The notes beneath the pieces are model-generated. The model was not told the DNA's origin. It was given only the letters and a program-made list of their open reading frames with translations, and did not search any database. From Flavobacterium piscis (GTDB lineage: Bacteria > Bacteroidota > Bacteroidia > Flavobacteriales > Flavobacteriaceae): a stretch of DNA of 64,000 bases. Location of the stretch: positions 248,001-312,000 of the forward strand of contig NZ_LVEN01000002.1 in NCBI RefSeq assembly GCF_001686925.1, written 5' to 3'. Positions 24,541-32,195 of the stretch are shown piece by piece (the first letter of the stretch is position 1; each line of letters begins with the position of its first letter). The translations under genes were made by a program, and so were the position numbers.

Positions 24541-26169
24541 TTAAACCTGAATAACACCTAAATTAAATTGTTTTTGAATAGGAGCATGGTTGGCTGCCTC
24601 AATTCCCATAGAAATCCAGGTACGTGTATCTAAAGGATCAATGATGGCATCTGTCCATAATCTTGAAGCAGCATAATATGGAGAAGTTTGTTCATCGTAT
24701 CTTGCTTTAATTTTATTAAATAATTCTGCTTCTTTGGCTTCGTCTACGATTTCTCCTTTTGCTTTAAGCGAAGAAGCTTCAATTTGGGCTAAAACTTTTG
24801 CAGCCTGAGTTCCTCCCATAACGGCAAGTTCAGCACTTGGCCATGCAAAAATTAATCTTGGATCATAGGCTTTTCCGCACATAGCATAATTTCCTGCTCC
24901 GTATGAGTTACCAACAATTACAGTAAATTTAGGTACTACCGAATTACTAACGGCATTTACCATTTTAGCACCGTCTTTTATGATGCCGCCATGTTCAGAT
25001 TTTGATCCCACCATGAAACCGGTAACATCCTGTACAAATACTAACGGAATTTTTTTCTGATTACAATTAGCAATAAATCGTGTGGCTTTATCGGCACTAT
25101 CAGAATAAATAACTCCGCCAAACTGCATTTCGCCTTTTTTGGTTTTAACCACTTTTCGTTGATTGGCAACAATTCCTACCGCCCAGCCATCGATTCTGGC
25201 ATAACCTGTAATAATGGTTTGACCATAACCGTCTTTATAAGCTTCAAACTCTGAATTATCAACCAAACGATTGATGATTTCCATCATATCGTATTGTTCG
25301 TTTCTCGCTTTTGGTAAAATTCCGTAAATGTCTTTAGGCTCTAAGGCAGGTTTTTCAGATTTGATTCGGTTGTAGCCCGCTTTATCATAGTCGCCTATTT
25401 TATCTACTATATTTTTTATTTTATCTAATGCGTCTTTATCGTCTTTAGCCTTATAATCAGTCACACCCGAAATCTCGCAATGTGTTGTCGCGCCACCTAA
25501 AGTTTCGTTATCAATCGTTTCTCCAATGGCAGCTTTTACCAAATAACTTCCGGCAAGAAAAATGCTTCCGGTTTTATCGACAATTAAGGCTTCGTCGCTC
25601 ATAATAGGCAAGTAAGCACCTCCGGCAACACAGCTACCCATAACCGCAGCAATTTGGGTAATGCCCATACTGCTCATTTGGGCATTGTTTCTAAAGATTC
25701 GGCCAAAATGTTCTTTATCGGGAAAAATTTCATCCTGAAGAGGCAAGTAAACCCCAGCACTGTCGACCAAATAAATAATAGGCAATCTGTTTTCCATGGC
25801 AATTTCCTGCGCACGAAGATTTTTCTTTCCGGTAATAGGGAACCAGGCACCGGCTTTTACAGTAGCATCATTGGCAACTACAATACATTGTTTGCCTCGT
25901 ATGTAGCCTATTTTGATAACAACTCCTCCGGAAGGGCAACCACCATGTTCTGCATACATTCCGTCTCCAACAAATCCTCCAATTTCAATATTCTTTGATC
26001 CTTCGTCTAATAGATAAGCGATGCGTTCGCGGGCTGTCATTTTTCCTTCGGCGTGTAATTTTTCGATACGTTTTTCGCCTCCACCCAGTTTTACCTTCGC
26101 AAATCTTTGTTTTAAGTCAGAAAGTAATAGTTTATTGTGATCTTCGTTTTTATTGAAGTTTAAATCCAT
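24541..26169 (-). CDS. Acyl-CoA carboxylase beta subunit (methylcrotonyl-CoA carboxylase type)
   Basis: A 542-residue carboxyltransferase with the two crotonase-fold halves typical of biotin-dependent acyl-CoA carboxylases. The N-terminal half has ANDATVKAGAWFPITGKK, IIYLVDSAGVYLPLQDE and VMGSCVAGGAYLP, which resemble methylcrotonyl-CoA carboxylase more than propionyl-CoA carboxylase. The C-terminal half has GNSYGAGNYAMCGKAYDP and AVMGGTQAAKVL. It would act in leucine breakdown with a biotin carboxylase alpha subunit that is not in this window. The acyl specificity is an inference from motif likeness. Confidence 0.88.
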   Translation of the reverse strand: MDLNFNKNEDHNKLLLSDLKQRFAKVKLGGGEKRIEKLHAEGKMTARERIAYLLDEGSKNIEIGGFVGDGMYAEHGGCPSGGVVIKIGYIRGKQCIVVANDATVKAGAWFPITGKKNLRAQEIAMENRLPIIYLVDSAGVYLPLQDEIFPDKEHFGRIFRNNAQMSSMGITQIAAVMGSCVAGGAYLPIMSDEALIVDKTGSIFLAGSYLVKAAIGETIDNETLGGATTHCEISGVTDYKAKDDKDALDKIKNIVDKIGDYDKAGYNRIKSEKPALEPKDIYGILPKARNEQYDMMEIINRLVDNSEFEAYKDGYGQTIITGYARIDGWAVGIVANQRKVVKTKKGEMQFGGVIYSDSADKATRFIANCNQKKIPLVFVQDVTGFMVGSKSEHGGIIKDGAKMVNAVSNSVVPKFTVIVGNSYGAGNYAMCGKAYDPRLIFAWPSAELAVMGGTQAAKVLAQIEASSLKAKGEIVDEAKEAELFNKIKARYDEQTSPYYAASRLWTDAIIDPLDTRTWISMGIEAANHAPIQKQFNLGVIQV

Positions 26170-26357
26170 GATATATTGTGGTTTTTACAAAATAGTGTTG
26201 GCTAATTTACAAAATCAATTGAAACCCGCATAATAAAATGTTTTGCTGAAGTGAAAATATTAATTGGTCATCTGTTCGTTTTTTTATGCTTTCCGCAAGA
26301 AGTAACAGACGAATTTAAATTTGTTGTACTTGATTAGATTTTACTTTACAGCATAAA

Positions 26358-26383
26358 AAAAACAGAAGCGAACTTCTGTTTTT
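26358..26383 (-). terminator. Intrinsic terminator of lpxD
   Basis: An 11-bp A/T-flanked stem, AAAAACAGAAG against CTTCTGTTTTT, around a CGAA tetraloop (loop 26369-26372), 27 bases after the lpxD stop on the minus strand. Confidence 0.8.
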
Positions 26384-26409
26384 ATTTTATATTGATGTAA
26401 TAATGAGTT

Positions 26410-27408
26410 TTATTTTTTTGAATCGCAAACCATTCTTTTCAAAATAGCCCATTGTTTTAATGCATCGCGAGCTTCGACAGCAGGATATCCCAACATTGTT
26501 TTTCCGGCAGGAATATCACCAACAACACCAGAACCTGCACCAACAATAGCACCGTCTCCAATAGTTGTATGATCTTTTATAGAAGCGCTTCCGCCAATAA
26601 TTACACCGTTTCCTAATGTCACAGAACCGGCTAAACCGCTATTTCCGGCCATAATACAAAATTTACCTAATTTACTATTATGTCCAATTTGAACTAAATT
26701 ATCGATTTTGCATCCGTCGCCAAGAACTGTAGAACTAAATTTTCCACGATCGACACAGGTATTTGCTCCAATTTCAACTCCGTTACCGATAATTACATTT
26801 CCGATTTGTGGAATTTTAACTAAGCCTTTTTCGCTGCAAGGACGAAATCCGAAGCCATCAGCGCCAATTGTAGCATTTGGGTGAATGATACAATCATTAC
26901 CAATATGACAACGTTCACGAACTACGGCTCCTGACCAAATAATAGTGTTTTTACCAATAGTACATTCGTCTAGAATAGTAACATTTGGATAAATAGTTGT
27001 GTTTGCACCAATTTCAACTTTAGGGCCAATATAACAACCTGCACCAATTCTGGCACCTTCTCCAATAACAGCTGTTTCATCAACATTTGCTGACTTATGG
27101 ATATTATTGCGAAATATTGGGGTAGGCGGAGCAAAAAGTGCTAGAATTTGAGACATAGCCAAATCAGCATTTTTTACTTTAATAAAAGCACGATTATCTC
27201 CAGGTTCAATTGAAATGTCTTCGTTAACAACTGCAATTGAAGCTTTTGAAGCTTCCCAGAATTTTTCATATTTTTTATTTCCTATAAAAGAAATTTCAGA
27301 AGTGGTGGCTTTTTCTAATTGTTCTGTTGCTGTAATGGTTTGCGAAGTCGTGCCGTAAATTACGCCATTAATAACTTCATTAATTTCTTGAATTGAATAG
27401 GATTTCAT
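26410..27408 (-). CDS. lpxD: UDP-3-O-(3-hydroxyacyl)glucosamine N-acyltransferase
   Basis: A 332-residue lipid A enzyme that adds the second hydroxyacyl chain to UDP-acylglucosamine. An N-terminal uridine-binding domain (about 1-95) is followed by a long left-handed beta-helix of hexapeptides (about 100-290). The catalytic histidine lies in LVQIGHNSKLG, and DGFGFRP is also typical. The C-terminal helix DALKQWAILKRM resembles the acyl-carrier-protein contact helix. It stands alone with a terminator after it. Bacteroidota may have more than one LpxD-like copy, so specificity is not certain. Confidence 0.92.
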   Translation of the reverse strand: MKSYSIQEINEVINGVIYGTTSQTITATEQLEKATTSEISFIGNKKYEKFWEASKASIAVVNEDISIEPGDNRAFIKVKNADLAMSQILALFAPPTPIFRNNIHKSANVDETAVIGEGARIGAGCYIGPKVEIGANTTIYPNVTILDECTIGKNTIIWSGAVVRERCHIGNDCIIHPNATIGADGFGFRPCSEKGLVKIPQIGNVIIGNGVEIGANTCVDRGKFSSTVLGDGCKIDNLVQIGHNSKLGKFCIMAGNSGLAGSVTLGNGVIIGGSASIKDHTTIGDGAIVGAGSGVVGDIPAGKTMLGYPAVEARDALKQWAILKRMVCDSKK

Positions 27409-28000
27409 CGAATGAATTTAATTGTTTTAGGGGTTATTTCGCACCAAATAAAATCAATTAGATTTAAATTACCTAATCTTATTTTGAACTTTTTTAAATA
27501 GTATTTTAAATAATAGTTTAAATATTACAATTTTAACAGTAATTCTATTAATTTTTTGATTGTTTTCGAATTTTCGAATGTAAAACCGGTTTTTAATTTA
27601 TGGATTTTGTAGGTTTTAAGTGGTCAATATAAATGCTTGTAAATCGTAACCATCCGATGAATTGATGTACACTTATCTTGTTTTAAATCAATTGATTTTA
27701 ATTGTTTTGGATAGTAAATAGCCGTTTTAATCGCTCATTAAAGGGTCATGTTATTTTGTAAGTTTCTCTAGGTTTGATTTGAAGATGGGTTTTTTGCTGA
27801 TTTGTAGTAGTTATTTAAAGCAAATAATAGAAATGAAACGTTACTTTTTTGATTTTTTTTTGAATTTGTTTGCAATTTAATTTTAAAAAATTGTAAAATT
27901 GGTAAGTTAAATCCTAAGGTTAATTTGGAATGTATTTTCTTCGGGAGTTAAATTGAAAGCTTTTTTTAAATTTTATTCTCATTTAAAAATGAATTATAAT
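27409..28000. other. Long AT-rich spacer without recognised genes
   Basis: About 590 bases between lpxD and msrB. No ORF with a plausible start and codon use, no tRNA fold and no strong hairpin was seen apart from the msrB terminator at its right edge. A weakly purine-biased run with TTTTTTTG and repeated ATTTTAAA motifs is the only texture visible. It could hold the lpxD promoter or a small RNA. Confidence 0.4.
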
Positions 28001-28041
28001 AAAAAAGCGATTCACTTTAAATTATAAGGAATCGCTTTTTT
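28001..28041 (-). terminator. Intrinsic terminator of msrB
   Basis: A 13-bp stem (AAAAAAGCGATTC with GAATCGCTTTTTT) just after the msrB stop; a T-rich tail follows on the minus strand. Confidence 0.85.
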
Positions 28042-28048
28042 AGATTTT

Positions 28049-28495
28049 TTATTCTTTTATTTTAGAAAGGGAAATAGCATTAATACAATAACGCAGGCCG
28101 CTAGGTTCAGGACCATCAGGAAAAACGTGTCCTAAATGAGCGTCGCAGGTATTGCAAACTACCTCAACGCGAATCATTCCGTATGATTTGTCTGCATGAT
28201 AAGCTATAGCATTTTCTTTTAGCGGTTGTGTAAAAGACGGCCAGCCCGTTCCTGATTCAAACTTCTCGCTTGCGTCAAAAAGTAAAGTGCCACAACATTT
28301 GCATTCATAAATTCCCGGATCGAATAAACTGCAAAGTTCAGAACTAAAAGACCTTTCGGTACCTTTTAGTCTTGTTACCTGAAATTCTTCAGTAGTTAAA
28401 ATCTGTTTCCATTCTTCAGGTGTTTTTTCCACTCTTTTATCAGGAGTTGGATTTCCTTTGTTCGTAAAACGAATTATATCTGCCCACTTAATCAT
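28049..28495 (-). CDS. msrB: Peptide-methionine (R)-S-oxide reductase
   Basis: A 148-residue repair enzyme for methionine-R-sulfoxide. The zinc site is formed by CKCC (YECKCCGTLLF) and CNTC (VVCNTCDAHLGHVFPDG), and the catalytic cysteine lies in RYCINAISL near the C-terminus. GTGWPSFTQP is the usual substrate loop. No signal peptide, so it acts in the cytoplasm. Full family length. A TAACTTTA near-match to the -7 box lies upstream of the ATG. Confidence 0.96.
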   Translation of the reverse strand: MIKWADIIRFTNKGNPTPDKRVEKTPEEWKQILTTEEFQVTRLKGTERSFSSELCSLFDPGIYECKCCGTLLFDASEKFESGTGWPSFTQPLKENAIAYHADKSYGMIRVEVVCNTCDAHLGHVFPDGPEPSGLRYCINAISLSKIKE

Positions 28496-28591
28496 AATTG
28501 TTGTTTTAAATTAAAAAGATTTAATAAAGTTACTATTTCAGATAGTTAAAAACTAATAAGAATAAATACCATTACTTATAAAAGTAAGCAA

Positions 28592-29446
28592 TTAATTATC
28601 AAATGGATAATTCTCATATCGTTTATATTCTCCAGTTTCGCAATTTATTTTAACTACATAATGTTTAAGATTTCTGGGAACAAGATCATCAGGAAGTGTT
28701 CCTGATTCTGTTTCTTCGCCAAATACGTAGTAACTATTTTTTGGACCAACCTCAATCCCATTAGTTGTTGTAGATCTAAAAACCTGATCTTTTCTTTTTT
28801 CTTTCAGGATACGCTCCGCATCTTCTATTTTTATTTTGCATTTTTTTGTAAAACCATAATATGCTATGCTATCAGATACGCTAATTTTATGAATATGCTT
28901 GGATATTTCAGGGTTAATCCATCCGTTTTCCCTAAAAAGTACAGGTCGTAAAAAAACTTCATTATTAATTGTAGGATTGTCAGAAAATCTACAGTCATTA
29001 CTTCCAACATATCCGGTCATTCCGTAATGTAAGTAAGCATAATGATGATAGCCTGAGATATAATAATGCAATTTGTTTTGTGTGGTAACTACAATGGTAT
29101 CAGTTTTTAAAAATGCTTTGTAAGGAATAGTAATAGATTTATATTCATCATAACTGGTTCTTTTATTGAACCCATTTTTAATCAATGTGTCCTGAATAAA
29201 TTTTCCTTGTCTTAGTATCTGAAACTTAAGAATATTAATTTCATTCTTTTTGAATTTTGCAAACTGAATCTCAGGTTGTTCAGTAATAAGTTTGACTGTA
29301 TCGCATTCTTTTGAGAATTCAATTGAATCAATTTCGGCTTGTTTTCTTCGGTGATCTGATGACCAAAAGAACCAACCAATTATTATTGCTACCAGAGTAA
29401 TAAAAGTACCTATAATTACTAAACAACCTTTGATATATTTATTCAT
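28592..29446 (-). CDS. Unknown membrane-anchored protein, coupled to prfB
   Basis: A 284-residue protein of no recognised family. Residues about 7-29 form one membrane helix (LVIIGTFITLVAIIIGWFFW); the remainder is probably outside the cytoplasm. It has a basic helical segment near 210-225 (IEDAERILKEKRKDQ) and a C-terminal strand pair resembling a small beta domain (HYVVKINCETGEYKRYE). Its ATG follows the prfB stop with no spacing (TAAATG), so it is read through from prfB and probably translated by re-initiation. No functional link to RF2 is known. Confidence 0.7.
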   Translation of the reverse strand: MNKYIKGCLVIIGTFITLVAIIIGWFFWSSDHRRKQAEIDSIEFSKECDTVKLITEQPEIQFAKFKKNEINILKFQILRQGKFIQDTLIKNGFNKRTSYDEYKSITIPYKAFLKTDTIVVTTQNKLHYYISGYHHYAYLHYGMTGYVGSNDCRFSDNPTINNEVFLRPVLFRENGWINPEISKHIHKISVSDSIAYYGFTKKCKIKIEDAERILKEKRKDQVFRSTTTNGIEVGPKNSYYVFGEETESGTLPDDLVPRNLKHYVVKINCETGEYKRYENYPFDN

Positions 29447-30545
29447 TTATTCTTCCTCTCTTTGCCCCATCATCATTAAAAATGCTTTTAGGAAAGGATC
29501 AATATTTCCGTTCATAACGCCATCTACATCGCTGGTTTCATAACCTGTACGAACATCTTTTACTAACTTGTAAGGCTGCATTACATAATTACGTATTTGC
29601 GAACCCCATTCGATTTTCATTTTTCCGGCTTCGATATCAGCGCGTTGTGCCTGCTGTTTTTTCAATTCGATTTCATACAATTGCGAACGCAACATTTGCA
29701 TGGCACGTTGTCTGTTGTCTTGCTGAGATCGTGTTTCAGAACATTGAATCTGGATTCCGGTTGGTTTGTGTACCAATTGTACTTTGGTTTCAACCTTATT
29801 CACATTTTGTCCTCCTGCACCACTGGATCGGGAAGTTGTAATTTCAATATCGGCAGGATTAATGTCGATTTCGATACTGTCATCAACAAGCGGATAAACA
29901 TATACAGATGCAAATGAAGTATGGCGTTTGGCATTGCTATCAAAAGGAGAGATTCGAACCAAACGATGTACACCGTTTTCTCCTTTTAAATATCCAAAAG
30001 AATAATCGCCCTCAAATTCCAGCGTAACGGTTTTAATTCCCGCAACCTCGCCAGCCTGAAAGTTTAGTTCTTTTATTTTAAAGCCATAGCTTTCTCCCCA
30101 CATCATATACATACGCATTAGCATTCCTGCCCAATCACAACTTTCGGTCCCGCCGGCTCCGGCAGTAATTTGTACAACGGCACTTAAACTATCACCTTCG
30201 TCAGAAAGCATATTTTTGAACTCGATGTTTTCGATATGAGCTTGCGTTGTATTATAATGCTCGTCTAATTCTTCTGCAGAAAGTTCCCCCTCTTTATAAA
30301 AATCATAGGCAAGTTGTAATTCATCTGTAAGTTCGATGGCTTTGTTGTAATCTTCGATCCATTTTTTCTTGTTTCGAAGGTTTTTTACAATGACTTCGGC
30401 TTCTTTTGCATTGTTCCAAAAGTCGGGTGCGAAGGTTTTTTCTTCTTCGTTGGCAATTTCAATTAGTTTGGCATCAACGTCAAAGATACCTCCTCAACGC
30501 ACCAAGGCGCTCCACAATACCTTTTATTTGTTCGGTAGTTGTCAT
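29447..30545 (-). CDS. prfB: Peptide chain release factor 2, with programmed +1 frameshift
   Basis: RF2 releases proteins at UGA and UAA. The gene is split in two frames. Frame one runs from the ATG at 30545 for 21 codons ([21 protein letters not shown]) and stops at TGA (30482-30480). The sequence AGGAGGTATCTTTGAC has a Shine-Dalgarno-like AGGAGG, slippery CTT and the TGA followed by C, the classic signal. After a +1 shift the frame continues from GAC at 30481 for 344 codons, giving 365 residues as in E. coli. SPF (about 199-201) reads the stop codon and GGQ (about 244-246) hydrolyses the peptide. This is autoregulation by RF2 level. Confidence 0.96.
30480..30494 (-). promoter_or_regulatory. 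RF2 frameshift signal
   Basis: AGG AGG TAT CTT TGA on the minus strand (30494-30480), with C following. The internal AGGAGG acts as a stimulator upstream of the CTT slip codon, and TGA is the hungry stop. Confidence 0.9.
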
Positions 30546-30623
30546 AAATTAATAGTAGTTTTAATTGTTTTTTGAATTTTACGTGGTTGATAAAATGGAT
30601 CTATAAAAAATAAATTTTAAATC

Positions 30624-30673
30624 AATACGTAATTTTTATTGTACAAAAATAAGATATAGTTTTTAGATTATAG
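30624..30673. repeat. Direct repeat A flanking the prfB-ltaE spacer
   Basis: A 50-base stretch beginning AATACGTAATTTT that matches 31059-31105 at about 41 of 50 aligned positions with small gaps. It contains the minus-strand -7 box TATTTTTG of prfB (30644-30651). Confidence 0.6.
30644..30651 (-). promoter_or_regulatory. -7 promoter box of prfB (TATTTTTG)
   Basis: Exact TAnnTTTG match on the minus strand, giving a leader of about 95 bases before the prfB ATG at 30545. Confidence 0.5.
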
Positions 30674-31058
30674 CATTAATTTTAACATATAAAATAGTCT
30701 CTAAAAAGTCTGTCTGTTTAAATACGTTGCCTAAATATAATTTGCTTTCAGGAATTATTTAGTTAAGATAAAAAAGAGAAAAATATTTAAGGATGGCTCG
30801 TCGCCAGTAAAAATTGTGCACTTTTTTTATGTTATTTTTACGCTTGAATATTTGTCTGATTATCAAATAGTTATTTATTTGCTCTGTATTGCATATCAGC
30901 TGCGTATTTTTTGTCTAACAAATTGGTTATTAAAATTATAAATCAATTTTAGAATATTAATGGTAGTTTTATATGATTTTTGTAAATATTGCGTTAATTT
31001 GGTTTAATTGTATTTACAAGTTAAATTTTAGCAAAACTTGCCAAGAATAACTATCAGT
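30674..31058. other. Spacer between two direct repeats, no gene seen
   Basis: About 385 AT-rich bases between prfB and ltaE. No open frame of convincing length or start, no hairpin followed by a T tract, and no tRNA was seen. Its framing by near-identical 50-base repeats is the notable point. Confidence 0.4.
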
Positions 31059-31105
31059 AATACGTAATTTTGCTTTACAAAAAAGATATACTTTTTAGAA
31101 TATGG
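31059..31105 (+). repeat. Direct repeat B, containing the ltaE promoter
   Basis: Second copy of the repeat at 30624-30673. Here the sequence gives a plus-strand -7 box TAATTTTG (31065-31072), with a TTG at 31038-31040 as a possible -33 element, and it runs up to the ltaE ATG at 31102. Confidence 0.6.
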
Positions 31106-32121
31106 AGATAAATTTAATTAGCGATACTATTACCAAACCTACAAACGAAATGTTGCAGTATATGTTTAACGCTCATGTTGGCGACGATGTATACAGGCAA
31201 GATCCTACAGTTATTGAGTTGGAAACCAGAGTCGCTGAGTTTTTTGGTATGGAGGCAGGACTATTTTTTCCGTCAGGAACCATGGCCAACCAAACCGCTA
31301 TAAAATTACATACACAACCCGGAGAGCAATTAATTGCAGATAAATTTGCACACGTTTATAATTATGAAGGTGGAGGAGTTTCGTTTAATAGTGGCGTTTC
31401 TTGTTGTTTATTAGATGGAAATCGAGGGATGATTACCGCAAATCAGGTAGCAGCAGCCATTAACGATCCGGAGTTTTATCATAGTCCGTTAACGAGTTTG
31501 GTTTGTGTAGAAAACACAACCAATAAAGGAGGCGGAGCTTGTTATGAGTTAGAAGATCTAAGAGAAATAAAAAAAGTTTGCGATGCCAATAATTTAAAAT
31601 TCCATTTGGATGGAGCCAGAATTTGGAATGCACTGGTAGCTAAAAGACAAAATCCGAAAGATTTTGGTGCTATTTTCGATACTATCTCGGTTTGCTTATC
31701 AAAAGGATTGGGAGCTCCAATAGGCTCTATTTTGTTAGGTAGTAAAGCTGATATTCACAGAGCGTTGAGAATCAGAAAGATATTGGGAGGAGGAATGCGT
31801 CAGGTAGGTTATTTAGCTGCAGCCGGTTTATATGCTTTGGCCAATAATATCGAAAGATTGGCAGAAGATCATCGACGTGCAAAAGAGATCGCGGCAATTT
31901 TAAGTACGAAACCCTGGGTATCTCATATTGAACCTGTAGAAACTAATATTTTGATTTTTTCATTAGCAGAGGGCTATAGTGATCAGCTTTTGATTGAAAA
32001 ATTGAAACAAAAAAATATTTTGATAAGCTCAATGGGGCACAATAAACTAAGGGTTGTAACTCATTTAGATTATAAAGAAGTAATGCATACTTATGTAATT
32101 GAAACGCTTCAGAAGTTTTAA
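31102..32121 (+). CDS. ltaE: Low-specificity L-threonine aldolase
   Basis: A 339-residue PLP enzyme of fold type I that cleaves L-threonine and allo-threonine to glycine and acetaldehyde. The ordered features are GDDVYRQDPTV near the N-terminus, FPSGTMANQTAI (PLP phosphate loop), HLDGARIWNA with the Asp that contacts the PLP ring nitrogen, and SVCLSKGLGAPIGS, where the lysine forms the Schiff base. Length is normal. Acetaldehyde-handling adhE is the convergent neighbour, which may be coincidence. The promoter lies in a 47-base repeat. Confidence 0.93.
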   Translation: MEINLISDTITKPTNEMLQYMFNAHVGDDVYRQDPTVIELETRVAEFFGMEAGLFFPSGTMANQTAIKLHTQPGEQLIADKFAHVYNYEGGGVSFNSGVSCCLLDGNRGMITANQVAAAINDPEFYHSPLTSLVCVENTTNKGGGACYELEDLREIKKVCDANNLKFHLDGARIWNALVAKRQNPKDFGAIFDTISVCLSKGLGAPIGSILLGSKADIHRALRIRKILGGGMRQVGYLAAAGLYALANNIERLAEDHRRAKEIAAILSTKPWVSHIEPVETNILIFSLAEGYSDQLLIEKLKQKNILISSMGHNKLRVVTHLDYKEVMHTYVIETLQKF

Positions 32122-32145
32122 TTCCTATTTTAAAAAAATAAAAAA

Positions 32146-32173
32146 AACCGCCCTTAATTTAAAGGCGGTTTTT
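32146..32173. terminator. Bidirectional terminator between ltaE and adhE
   Basis: A GC-rich stem (AAACCGCC with GGCGGTTT) with a short A/T loop and A/T tracts on both sides, between convergent genes. Confidence 0.85.
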
Positions 32174-32195
32174 AAGTTTTTATCTCAATTTATAT

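Noticed and set aside
30211..30213. prfB beginning at the ATG at 30211
   Set aside because: This would drop the first third of RF2; the upstream frames joined by the +1 shift restore the complete protein.
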